Made by a program: the position numbers and the translations under genes. From Pricia antarctica (lineage in GTDB: Bacteria > Bacteroidota > Bacteroidia > Flavobacteriales > Flavobacteriaceae): DNA of 64,000 nucleotides. Positions within the stretch are counted from its first letter, which is position 1. Every line of letters begins with the position of its first letter. The notes beneath the pieces are model-generated. The model was given only the letters and a program-made list of their open reading frames with translations. It was not told the origin of the DNA and ran no database searches. Where the stretch lies: assembly GCF_900101815.1 (NCBI RefSeq), contig NZ_FNAO01000008.1, forward strand, positions 212,027 through 276,026. The letters are read 5' to 3'. This document shows, piece after piece, positions 36,442 to 45,042 of this stretch.

Positions 36442-38937
36442 TTAAGGCTCCCAGTCAAAGGTTACATAGGCATCTTTACTATGCGAGGTAGTCTTGAAGA
36501 TATAGGTCGAAAAATACCCCAGTATCGCCCGATCCGATGTTACCATGCGTATGCCATAGGCACAGGCTACGTTTGCTCCGGCGTCGATCATATCAACGCT
36601 GGTTAGTTGGGTACCGTTACCGGGATCTGTGGCGCCTATGGTGCCATGATCGTCCAACACTAAAGGTGCTTGATCGTACCGGCTGGCCGCTGGGGTGATG
36701 CTAACTCCAGATGAAGCTAAATTGCCCCCGAACAACTCCAAGGAATACGCATTAAAGTGTTGGTCATGGAAATTTCCATAGACTACAACCTTTTCGCCAC
36801 CCACATATTTACCACATTTTTTTATGGCTACCGCACCGTCCTTGACGATTACCCCTTGCTGTGGTATCGTAGAACCGATGAATGAATAGTGGTCGACATT
36901 TTGATTGTCCAGATAAACCGTTACCTGGCAAGCTGGCCCGGCGATCGGATTTTTAAAGAGGTCGGCCAGTTCCAAGCGAATAATATACTTGCCACTTCGC
37001 GTTCCGGAATGCCATTGGGCAACGGGGGTGTCGCTATAATTGCCCAGATCGAACAGATAGGTGTTTTTGCTGAACCAGCCATTCGCATCTGGTGTTCTAA
37101 AGCCCACTGTGAAATTATTGATTTTATACCTTCTCTTATCGGTGACGGTATTCCAAGTGGTTCCATTATCTTCGCTATATCTCATGCGATAATAGGCAGC
37201 TGCCGGGACATTTACATTGCCCCAGATCGCAATAATGCTTCCGAAGGGACGATTGAATAGGGTAGGTGAAAGGGTTGTATCATCTATAACCTTTCGGGCA
37301 TATCCCTGAACATTGATATCCTCTACCAATATTTTATTGACGTGTTGGATCTCACATTTCGCACCTTGTCCGGTTCTTGGTCTTATCTGTATGTTGCAAT
37401 TCAGGACATTGCCCCAGGCCGGTTTGTAGCTTGGCCCAGTGGGAGCTACCTCCCAGCTCAAAATAGCACGTACCCTGACGACATTTTCTTCCTTGCACCG
37501 CTTCAACTTTTTATCCATATCCCGGATCCGAAGGTTGACGGCGTACATCAAAGGATTTTCTTTCCGCTTTATGTCGTGGGCCTTAAAGAAGGTGGTGCCT
37601 TCGTGTTGATAGCCTGACCCATCGCCCCAATCCACATAAAAGGCGACATATTCCTCGCTGCCAACGGAACAGAGATTCCCTTTATAGCCGGTCTGCCTTG
37701 TAACGGCAACGGTGGCCTCTAGTGTATCGCGCTCAGGGTACAACCCTACACAGGTCAGTTTTTCATAGTCGGTATTGTAGATAATGGGTTTTACCGGATA
37801 GAGCCATTTGGGATCCACCAACATGGGCTTGAATTTCTCCAAAATCTCCGACGGTAGGCTATTCACGGCTATGATCGCATCCTGAATGTTGTTCTTGTCC
37901 GCCAATCCTCCGTAATAGTTGGGATTCTTCAAGATATTCTCTTTGAACAATATTCGATGCTCTTCAACATCTTCCTTATTATAATCCAAGGAAGCTTTCA
38001 ATGACTCGATGAGCTCTTTTTTTGAAGTTTGAAGATCGCTATATGATTTTATCAAGTTTAATTCCTCAAAGTCCGAGGTAACGAGCTGCCATGCTTTTTT
38101 TACCGGATCGATCTGTATCCATGCATCCTCGGAATTTCCCCATGTCGGAATATAATTGGGTCCGGCGGGGGGGACATTCCAACTCAGTATGGCCCGTAAC
38201 TTTATAATAAAAGGCTCCTGGCACTTTTTCTTTTTAAAATCGACCGATTGTTTTACGGCATAACAAAGAGGTCCTCTACGAACAGCCGCGAGGTTGTGCG
38301 TATTCATCGTTACGGCCGGTCCGACGGGTTGAAAACCAGTACCGTAGTCGATGTAGAAAGCTATGTATTCCTTGCTCCCATCGCTACAAAGATTTCCGCC
38401 AAAGCCATAGGGAAGGTTTACTTTAAAGACCGCTTCAACCTCATCCCTCTCCGGGAATAGGCCAATGCACTCCAGTTTTTCGTACCGGGTATCGCCCTGC
38501 TTGGGAAAGACAATCGGTGCAATCTCTTTAATTTCCGACTTTTCAAAAGAACCGAAATAATTGGGATTGATGTTCACCAGTGATTTGAAATGGTATCTGG
38601 TGTAGTCGAAAGCCGCAGTTTCTACCGCAGCTTCAGGTACTTTGACCTCAAGATCTTCCCAAGATCCGCTATGTCCAAAAACACTTTCTGTTTGCACTGA
38701 AATGACATCCCCTTTACGGTTCAGGATCTGAAGATAAATTTCAGACTCCGCTTGGTTAAAATCGGAAGTCTCATAAATAATGCTAAACCGTCCATCCTTA
38801 TCCGTAATATTCGATTTAACCTGTTCGTTCTTGCGCAGGTCTTTGTGCAGTACTTCGACGGTCAGTCCTTCAAGGGGTCGCCCATTCTTTTCTCCAGATA
38901 CGAGACCCTTTAGTATCTGTCTTTCTGTTTTAGCCAT
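36442..38937 (-). CDS. 831-residue protein with duplicated unknown domain
   Basis: I do not recognise the whole protein. Residues 8-100 look like a carboxypeptidase-regulatory or Cna-B-like beta sandwich (KGLVSGEKNGRPLEGLTVEV, DKDGRFSIIYE). A domain of about 130 residues then occurs twice (152-277 and 391-520). Each copy starts YEKLxCxGLxPERD, contains GNLCSxGSxEYxAFYxDxG in the middle and ends RAILSWxVxPxGPxYxPxWGN. The last 300 residues are a separate, beta-rich region. There is no signal peptide. The start was set at the ATG giving MAKTERQ. The gene lies alone in a segment flanked by gldC repeats and a transposase remnant, which suggests transfer. Confidence 0.8.
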   Translation of the reverse strand: MAKTERQILKGLVSGEKNGRPLEGLTVEVLHKDLRKNEQVKSNITDKDGRFSIIYETSDFNQAESEIYLQILNRKGDVISVQTESVFGHSGSWEDLEVKVPEAAVETAAFDYTRYHFKSLVNINPNYFGSFEKSEIKEIAPIVFPKQGDTRYEKLECIGLFPERDEVEAVFKVNLPYGFGGNLCSDGSKEYIAFYIDYGTGFQPVGPAVTMNTHNLAAVRRGPLCYAVKQSVDFKKKKCQEPFIIKLRAILSWNVPPAGPNYIPTWGNSEDAWIQIDPVKKAWQLVTSDFEELNLIKSYSDLQTSKKELIESLKASLDYNKEDVEEHRILFKENILKNPNYYGGLADKNNIQDAIIAVNSLPSEILEKFKPMLVDPKWLYPVKPIIYNTDYEKLTCVGLYPERDTLEATVAVTRQTGYKGNLCSVGSEEYVAFYVDWGDGSGYQHEGTTFFKAHDIKRKENPLMYAVNLRIRDMDKKLKRCKEENVVRVRAILSWEVAPTGPSYKPAWGNVLNCNIQIRPRTGQGAKCEIQHVNKILVEDINVQGYARKVIDDTTLSPTLFNRPFGSIIAIWGNVNVPAAAYYRMRYSEDNGTTWNTVTDKRRYKINNFTVGFRTPDANGWFSKNTYLFDLGNYSDTPVAQWHSGTRSGKYIIRLELADLFKNPIAGPACQVTVYLDNQNVDHYSFIGSTIPQQGVIVKDGAVAIKKCGKYVGGEKVVVYGNFHDQHFNAYSLELFGGNLASSGVSITPAASRYDQAPLVLDDHGTIGATDPGNGTQLTSVDMIDAGANVACAYGIRMVTSDRAILGYFSTYIFKTTSHSKDAYVTFDWEP

Positions 38938-39214
38938 GACTTTATCTTTAATTAATCTATTTGTTGATCGGCCATTGGGGAGTTTCCCCGTGGTCACTAT
39001 CTTGTATCGAAGTCTATATGGACCGAGGCAGTCGAGGCTGCCTGATACTTTTAGTTATTCCTGGGGGAATCTAATTAGACGTGCATTTGGCGCAAAGAAA
39101 GGGGGAAGGACGTATTCGAAGGAATTTTTAAAATTGAACAAAAACCGCAAGTTGGGTCTTGATCAAATCTATCCTCACAAATTATTTACATCCAAAACAC
39201 GCTTATACAATTAT
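38938..39214. other. intergenic region upstream of the 831-residue gene
   Basis: About 280 bp with no gene. A short inverted repeat GGCAG/CTGCC lies near 39025-39050. The promoter of the minus-strand gene should be here, but no full TAnnTTTG match was identified. Confidence 0.4.
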
Positions 39215-39605
39215 CGTTTGTAGTTAGGGATGTTGTCAAATCGATAATAAAAGTAATCTTTTACGTCTCTTTGTATAAGGAGTTTTGTATAGATAGTATG
39301 GGATAATGTACGTTTGGTTCCTGTTGTCGTACTACTTGATGCGCCGCAGCTTTTCGGGATATCCTTTTTTGGAAGAATGCCCTTCCAGTCTGCCAATCTG
39401 CTCGTATTTACCCTGCTTGTCCTGTACTCCACCATGCAGCACATTCTCCAGAATCGCATGTTCTCCTTGTCCTGGGTAACGAAAAAGGCTCTTTGAAGGT
39501 GAGTCTTGTATAGATGGGCAAAGGCGATTTAGGCTTTGTCCATAACATAAAAGCTTCTGATATGGGTTGTATTCTTTCGGCAATTGGGATGCCTTCCAAA
39601 CGCTA
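39215..39605 (-). pseudogene. decayed IS4-type transposase fragment
   Basis: Pieces in different minus-strand frames line up with IS4-family DDE transposases: SFYVMDKA (with the motif aspartate) then a stop, FAHLYKTHLQRAFFVTQDKENMRF, and after a frameshift GRLEGHSSKKGYPEKLRRIK, stop, YDNRNQT. Both the order and the spacing fit the central part of the transposase. Neither the N-terminal third, the C-terminal catalytic part nor terminal inverted repeats could be identified, so this is a relic. Confidence 0.75.
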
Positions 39606-39781
39606 ATATTCATGTCGGGACAAACGGAACGTCATATAAGGCCGATGAAAGAGATGATAGAACATGAAGGGTTTTCCTCGGATAGGAAATAATCCTATTC
39701 CTAAGTTTTGAGAGGCAGCACGACGTCCTCTTTGGAAGAGCTATTTAATTGAAATGTCATTTTTAAAAAACCAAGGCTTCC

Positions 39782-40120
39782 CTATGACTCCTCTAACTCC
39801 AACTTCTCCGCAAAATACGCACAGAAATCCTTCATCGTAGCGGTCATCTTTTCATCTTGGGTCGCCTTCATAAAGGTATCGGAAAGGGATACCAAAGTCT
39901 GGTGAAAGAAAATTTTCATTTCTTCTACAGGCATATCCTTCGTCCACAAATCGATTTTTAGCGATTCTTGGTTCTTGCTGTCCCAGACCGAAAGCAGCAT
40001 CGCTTTGGCCTCTTCGTTGTCGATACCGCCATCTTGGGCAGACCACTTGAGCTTTTCGGGAACCCTGTTTTCATCCAGGCCTACCGTTAAAGTTATTTCC
40101 GAGGTATGTAGTTTTGCCAT
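39782..40120 (-). CDS. gldC: gliding motility protein GldC
   Basis: A 112-residue cytoplasmic protein of the GldC family, found in gliding Bacteroidota next to gldB. It starts MAKLHTSEITLTVGLDENRVPEKLKWSA and ends in the acidic tail KLELEES. In Flavobacterium johnsoniae GldC improves gliding but is not a core Por/type IX secretion component. The gene follows gldB with a 1-bp gap. Its last 39 bp before the tail are duplicated at 36129-36167. Confidence 0.93.
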   Translation of the reverse strand: MAKLHTSEITLTVGLDENRVPEKLKWSAQDGGIDNEEAKAMLLSVWDSKNQESLKIDLWTKDMPVEEMKIFFHQTLVSLSDTFMKATQDEKMTATMKDFCAYFAEKLELEES

Positions 40121-40121
40121 T

Positions 40122-41105
40122 TTATTTTTTTGGTTTGTAGTTCGATTTTTTAAATATTTCTTCCGCAGAAACGGGTAGCATTTGCTGCAGGGTCATACCG
40201 TTCTTTTCCATAAATGCCCTAACGATCTGCCATCCTATAAAACGACCGACGCGGCCGGGGGATGCATTGTCGAGCTCGAGTCCGAATTTCGAAAACGGCG
40301 CGGGATCCAAAAAGCGTTGGGCCAATTTAGTATCGGTGCTGTACAAGTATTCGCTCTCAATAAAGTTACGCCAAATCTGCTCTTCGTTGGCCTCGGCCCA
40401 AGCCAATTGTTCTTCGGAATAGTTTATTTTTTGCGCGTCGGTTATAAAAGGGACCAGTTTATCCTTGGCAACCAATTCTTTACCGTAGTAGACCATTTGA
40501 GCTAGAAAACTACGGTCTTTAGGTTTGGGAACCACCTGTTTTGCGAAAGCATTCGCCACATCGCTTACCAAATACTGTTTGTCCAATCCCGCCGCAATAT
40601 ATTTTGGGAAGTTTTCGTAGAATTTGTGTTCCGGCCCCAAATAATTGTCAAGTCCGATCAATAGCAAACTATCGGTCATAATTATTCGACTGTTGTATCT
40701 AACATCCGAGGTTACCGTAACTACCTTGGGCAAAACGTAGTCGGGAAAATAATATTTGATGTGTTTAAAGAGGAGGATTAGATCATCCCTTTCTTCCGAG
40801 AAATCGGAGAAGGTAGCACCAACCTCGGATAAAAGCTCGACTTGAAGACTATCTTGCAACTTAGCGACCCAAACGCTGTCGGTGTATTGTGCAGGAAATA
40901 AATAGGGATATGCCTTTTTGAGCACGGGAATATCCAAAGGTTTGGCTTTTGCGAATTCACGATCAAACCTGGCGACATCTAAATCGACTTCAATCGTATC
41001 GATTTCCTTTTCGACTTTATCGCTATCGCTACAGCTTATATAACAGACAGAAATTATCAATATGATAAAAATCCTCTTAGCGTTGTAAAGTAATTCCCTA
41101 TACAT
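40122..41105 (-). CDS. gldB: gliding motility lipoprotein GldB
   Basis: A 327-residue predicted lipoprotein required for gliding in Flavobacteriia. The signal peptide (MYRELLYNAKRIF then a hydrophobic core) ends at the lipobox CYISC with Cys25 lipidated. The body has the family stretches DLDVARFDREF and LDPAPFSKFG. The ATG at 41105 was preferred; the frame extends to a TTG at 41123 which lacks support. A -7-like TAACTTTG lies at 41142-41149 (minus strand). The gldB-gldC pair next to nadE is the standard flavobacterial order. Confidence 0.94.
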   Translation of the reverse strand: MYRELLYNAKRIFIILIISVCYISCSDSDKVEKEIDTIEVDLDVARFDREFAKAKPLDIPVLKKAYPYLFPAQYTDSVWVAKLQDSLQVELLSEVGATFSDFSEERDDLILLFKHIKYYFPDYVLPKVVTVTSDVRYNSRIIMTDSLLLIGLDNYLGPEHKFYENFPKYIAAGLDKQYLVSDVANAFAKQVVPKPKDRSFLAQMVYYGKELVAKDKLVPFITDAQKINYSEEQLAWAEANEEQIWRNFIESEYLYSTDTKLAQRFLDPAPFSKFGLELDNASPGRVGRFIGWQIVRAFMEKNGMTLQQMLPVSAEEIFKKSNYKPKK

Positions 41106-41141
41106 TTTATAATTTACGGTCAAGGCGTTATTTTTAGCCTA

Positions 41142-41149
41142 CAAAGTTA
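41142..41149 (-). promoter_or_regulatory. candidate -7 box of gldB-gldC
   Basis: Minus strand TAACTTTG matches TAnnTTTG and would start a leader of about 30 nt before the gldB ATG. No clear -33 element at the right distance, so it is tentative. Confidence 0.4.
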
Positions 41150-41175
41150 ATCGATCTAGACAAAAAGAAAGGGGT

Positions 41176-41964
41176 ATGCAAACAGAAAAGGTAACGGCAC
41201 ATATTGTAGACTGGCTAAGGGATTATGCCGAAAAGGCAAAAATGAAAGGCTTCGTCATAGGGGTTTCAGGAGGTATCGATTCAGCGGTCACCTCTACCCT
41301 GTGCGCTAAAACCGGACTGGAACTGCTCGTTCTGGAAATGCCGATACACCAGGCCGAAAGTCAAGTAAGCCGCGCTTCTAAGCATATTGAATGGTTGCAG
41401 GAAAATTTTGACAGTGTAAAAAGACTGCCCATCGACCTCACCCCTGTCTTCGATAGTCTCGTCAATACGTTGCCGCCGGTAGCGAACGAAGAAGAGCGAT
41501 TTATGTCGTTGGCCAATACCCGTGCACGGCTTCGTATGACAACGCTGTATTATTTTGCTGCCTTAGATTCACTTTTGGTAGCCGGAACCGGAAATAAGGT
41601 AGAGGATTTCGGAGTGGGATTTTACACCAAATACGGCGATGGTGGGGTAGATTTGAGCCCTATTGCCGATTTGTTGAAAACCGAGGTATACGAAATTGCG
41701 AGGTTCCTGAAAATTAACGAGGAAATACTAAAGGCTGCTCCTACAGACGGACTTTGGGGCGATGACAGAACCGACGAGGACCAGATCGGCGCCTCCTATC
41801 CGGAATTGGAATGGGCCATGAAAATGGCAGATAAAGGAAAAAGCGCAAATGATTTTGCAGGAAGGGAAAAGGAAGTATTCCGTATCTTTAAGAAATTCAA
41901 TTCAGCTAACCGACATAAGATGATTCCGATACCCGTATGTGAGATTCCGAAAGTGTTAAAATAG
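41176..41964 (+). CDS. nadE: NAD+ synthetase (ammonia type)
   Basis: A 262-residue adenine nucleotide alpha hydrolase that amidates nicotinic acid adenine dinucleotide to NAD+. The ATP pyrophosphatase loop GVSGGIDSAV (29-38) is intact, and the NaAD-binding and P2 loop residues (GTGNKVEDFGVGFYTKYGDG) are present. It has no glutaminase domain, so it is expected to use ammonia or an external source. It diverges from gldB. Confidence 0.95.
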   Translation: MQTEKVTAHIVDWLRDYAEKAKMKGFVIGVSGGIDSAVTSTLCAKTGLELLVLEMPIHQAESQVSRASKHIEWLQENFDSVKRLPIDLTPVFDSLVNTLPPVANEEERFMSLANTRARLRMTTLYYFAALDSLLVAGTGNKVEDFGVGFYTKYGDGGVDLSPIADLLKTEVYEIARFLKINEEILKAAPTDGLWGDDRTDEDQIGASYPELEWAMKMADKGKSANDFAGREKEVFRIFKKFNSANRHKMIPIPVCEIPKVLK

Positions 41965-42134
41965 TAATTTGACCTAAAAGCGTGTAATCTAATCGAATAA
42001 AATTACGAATATGCTGGTTTTCAAGAAAAATAAATCACTTTTGTTAAACAACTTAGATTTTAAAGCCTTACATTGCATGTCAGTATTTTTACACGTGCTA
42101 CCAGTGTTTTTTATCTAGATAAAAACTTTCAAAA

Positions 42135-42764
42135 ATGATTAAAGTAGTAATTGCCGACAACCACCCCATCATTCGTATGGGTGTTACCAAAGTTTTGGAA
42201 GACGCCAATGGATTCGAAGTTATCGAAGCTGTAGCTACCACTTCCGAACTTTTCGAAAAATTAGAAAACGTTAGTCCCGACGTCTTAATGCTGGAAATGG
42301 ACATTCCCGAAATCAACGGTATTGCCACGTTGCGGAAAATCAAGAAGGAATATCCCGAAATCAAAGTCCTAATGTATAGTGGACAATCAGAGGATGTTTA
42401 CGCCTTGAGCACAATCAGGGCCGGTGCTTTTGGTTATCTCTCAAAAGCTTCGGACATCGATTACATCATCTCGGCCGTAAGAAAAGTTAGCGAAGGCAAC
42501 ATGTTCATTACCAATGAACTTGCGCAACGTTTGGCTTTTGACGAAGGTACGCAGAAACCACGAAGATTCTTTAGAAAGCTTTCCACCCGAGAGGTAGAAG
42601 TTTTGAAATTGTTAGCCAGTGGCAAACGCAATAAAGATGTGGCCATCGGTTTGAATCTCAACGAAAAAACCGTTAGCACTTACAAGGCACGCCTAATGAA
42701 AAAACTGAACGTTGACAATATGGTCGACCTTTTGCAGCAGGCGAAGGCATTGGAACTTTATTAA
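42135..42764 (+). CDS. LuxR-type response regulator with degenerate receiver
   Basis: A 209-residue NarL/FixJ-like regulator: receiver (1-120), linker, and a LuxR HTH (145-200, LSTREVEVLKLLASGK...NEKTVSTYKARL). In the receiver the acidic pair is AD8-N9 rather than DD, and the phosphoacceptor position, four residues before the conserved Pro58, is Glu54 instead of Asp. Asp56 lies two residues later. The conserved Lys is in YLSKASD. It may thus work without phosphorylation or mimic the active state. It is a common neighbour of nadE/gldB in Flavobacteriaceae. No kinase is nearby. Confidence 0.9.
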   Translation: MIKVVIADNHPIIRMGVTKVLEDANGFEVIEAVATTSELFEKLENVSPDVLMLEMDIPEINGIATLRKIKKEYPEIKVLMYSGQSEDVYALSTIRAGAFGYLSKASDIDYIISAVRKVSEGNMFITNELAQRLAFDEGTQKPRRFFRKLSTREVEVLKLLASGKRNKDVAIGLNLNEKTVSTYKARLMKKLNVDNMVDLLQQAKALELY

Positions 42765-42784
42765 AAATTTCTTTTTAAAAGCAC

Positions 42785-42818
42785 AAACCCCAAAGGCTAT
42801 GATACCCTTGGGGTTTTT
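42785..42818 (+). terminator. intrinsic terminator after the LuxR-type regulator
   Basis: Stem AAACCCCAA/TTGGGGTTT with extension AGG/CCC around a short loop, followed by TTTTT. It lies 20 bp after the stop. Confidence 0.88.
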
Positions 42819-42982
42819 GCTTTTTAGGGGGCAATTCGAGCATTACGCGATACGCGTTTCATCAGTCAAAACAGATAGGGCGTTTGACGTAAAGTGATAT
42901 GTGGATTGCCCGAAAAGTAAAATTGTTGATAAAACCCTTTGCGACCATTCCGTTTTTACCTATTCTATAAAGGTACATCGCT

Positions 42983-44962
42983 TCAAGACAACACCCGATT
43001 CAACTTCTTGTTCAAGAGCTTGTTGAGGTTCAGATAATTCATAATTTCCTCCAAGGTCTCGCGGTGGTCCTCGGCGCTTTCTTGCGTATCGCTTTGAAGG
43101 GCCAGCATTCTTTTCTTGATCAAAAAACAGCGTAGGGTCAAAATGGTCTCGCTGACCAATTGTGCCACACCGGCCTCCTTCTCTTTCGGATAGATGTCTT
43201 TCCGCTCCCAATTATGCAGGACATACTTTTCTTCTTCCATCAAAATGGAAGAAATTTCCGATACCATTTTCTGATCTAAATCTGACAGGAAAGTATTGAT
43301 GGAAAAATCATCGTTCTCATTGAGCGCTTCGATTAATTTGTAATAGATATCCCTAAAATGCTCATTGGCAAGCTCGATTTCATCTTCCTGAAGATCTAGG
43401 TATATTTTCTCGTAAACCTTGGCATCCAAAGACAGCGGTTCTAAAATCAAATCTCCGGCATCATTTTCTTTCAACACCAAGTCTTCGAATTTTTGTTCCT
43501 CATTGCCGTAAAGCAAAAGTATTTCTATGATTTTACGTTCGAGTTCATATTGCACATCGACTTTTTCAACAGTAGTTTCATTCTTCACCACGTCGAAGGC
43601 CTTCTGCTCTTGTTGCGCTTTTTTGGCTGTATCGGTTGCATCCTTCATATTGATCTGCGCCAATGTGCTGAACAGAACACCCTCGGAAACGTTCATAATA
43701 TGTGCACATTCTTGAATATAGATTTCCCGTTTGATAGGGTCGGGAATCTTAGCGATGCTGTTCACGATATCACGCACCGTTTCCGCGCGTTTTATAGGGT
43801 CATTGGCAGCCTCTTCGGCCAAGAGGTTGGCCTTGAACTGAATAAAATCCTTCGCATTGTCGGCGAGATATTTCTGTACTTCCTCTAGTTCGTTATTTTT
43901 TGCGAAACTATCGGGATCCTCTCCTTCTGGAAACGTACAGACCTTTACGTTCATGCCCTGTTCCAAAATCAGGTCGATACCTCGAACGGATGCGCGAAGA
44001 CCCGCGGCGTCACCATCGAACAAGACCGTAATATTTTTGGTAAGTCGATTGATCAACCGAATTTGTTCGGGGGTTAATGCCGTACCACTGGAGGATACTA
44101 CGTTTTCTATACCTCTTTGATAAAATTGAATGACATCGGTATACCCTTCCACCAAATAGCAATTGTCTTCTTTGGCAATAGCTTGTTTGGCGAAAAAGAT
44201 ACCGTACAGCACCTTGCTTTTGTGATAGATATCGCTTTCGGGGGAATTCAGGTATTTCGCCGCCTTTTTATCGATTTTGAGGATGCGCCCTCCAAAGCCC
44301 AACACCCTGCCGCTCATGGAATGTATCGGGAACATCACCCGGCCCTTGAAACGATCGAACGTTCTGGGATTGTTCGGATTTTGAGAATCTTCCTTGACAA
44401 TGGTAAGTCCCGTTTTGTCGAGATAATTAAGTTGATATCCTTTATGTAGTGCCGCTGTGGTGAAGCCGTCCCATTGATCGAGACAGTAGCCGAGTCCGAA
44501 TTTTTTGATGGTTTCGTCGGTAAAACCGCGTTCCCTGAAATAGCTCAGGCCGATGGCCTTACCTAGTTCGGTATCCCATAGCATTTCCGAAAAATGGTTG
44601 CGGGCGAATTCGGATACCAAGTACATACTCTCGCGTTCGTTGGCTTCCTGTTTTTGCTCATCGGTACGCTCCGTTTCCTCGACTTCTATATTGTATTTTT
44701 TTGCCACATATTTGATGGCCTCGGGGTAGGTAAAATGCTCGTGTTCCATTAAAAAGGCAATGACGTTTCCACCTTTGCCACTACTGAAATCTTTCCAGAT
44801 CTGCTTTACCGGTGATACCATAAAACTCGGTGAGCGCTCATCCGTAAATGGACTTAAGCCTTTAAAGTTTGCCCCTGACTTTTTCAATTGCACAAAATCC
44901 CCGATTACCTCCTCTAAACGGGCGGTTTCGTACACTTGGTCTATGGTGGTTTTTGAAATCAA
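42983..44962 (-). CDS. dnaG: DNA primase DnaG without zinc ligands
   Basis: A 659-residue primase that lays RNA primers at the replication fork. The TOPRIM core is clear (EGYTDVIQFYQRGIENVVSSSGTA region, with DGDAAG). The N-terminal CHC2 fold is recognisable (residues 34-72) but its four zinc ligands are replaced: Ser37, Thr40, Asp58 and Ser61 stand where Cys, His, Cys, Cys are usual. The C-terminal helicase-binding part is present. Lack of these ligands appears to be a lineage trait of Flavobacteriia DnaG (recalled, not checked). Confidence 0.96.
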   Translation of the reverse strand: MISKTTIDQVYETARLEEVIGDFVQLKKSGANFKGLSPFTDERSPSFMVSPVKQIWKDFSSGKGGNVIAFLMEHEHFTYPEAIKYVAKKYNIEVEETERTDEQKQEANERESMYLVSEFARNHFSEMLWDTELGKAIGLSYFRERGFTDETIKKFGLGYCLDQWDGFTTAALHKGYQLNYLDKTGLTIVKEDSQNPNNPRTFDRFKGRVMFPIHSMSGRVLGFGGRILKIDKKAAKYLNSPESDIYHKSKVLYGIFFAKQAIAKEDNCYLVEGYTDVIQFYQRGIENVVSSSGTALTPEQIRLINRLTKNITVLFDGDAAGLRASVRGIDLILEQGMNVKVCTFPEGEDPDSFAKNNELEEVQKYLADNAKDFIQFKANLLAEEAANDPIKRAETVRDIVNSIAKIPDPIKREIYIQECAHIMNVSEGVLFSTLAQINMKDATDTAKKAQQEQKAFDVVKNETTVEKVDVQYELERKIIEILLLYGNEEQKFEDLVLKENDAGDLILEPLSLDAKVYEKIYLDLQEDEIELANEHFRDIYYKLIEALNENDDFSINTFLSDLDQKMVSEISSILMEEEKYVLHNWERKDIYPKEKEAGVAQLVSETILTLRCFLIKKRMLALQSDTQESAEDHRETLEEIMNYLNLNKLLNKKLNRVLS

Positions 44963-44980
44963 AACAATTGATTTAAAATA

Positions 44981-45011
44981 AAAATAGAGCCTAAAGGTAA
45001 GGCTCTATTTT
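44981..45011 (-). terminator. intrinsic terminator of the sugar dehydrogenase gene
   Basis: Perfect 11-bp stem AAAATAGAGCC/GGCTCTATTTT, followed on the minus strand by a T-rich run. It lies 32 bp after the stop of the minus-strand gene at 45043 and upstream of dnaG. Confidence 0.85.
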
Positions 45012-45042
45012 CATTTTTATAGGAGTGATAAGATTAACTGAA

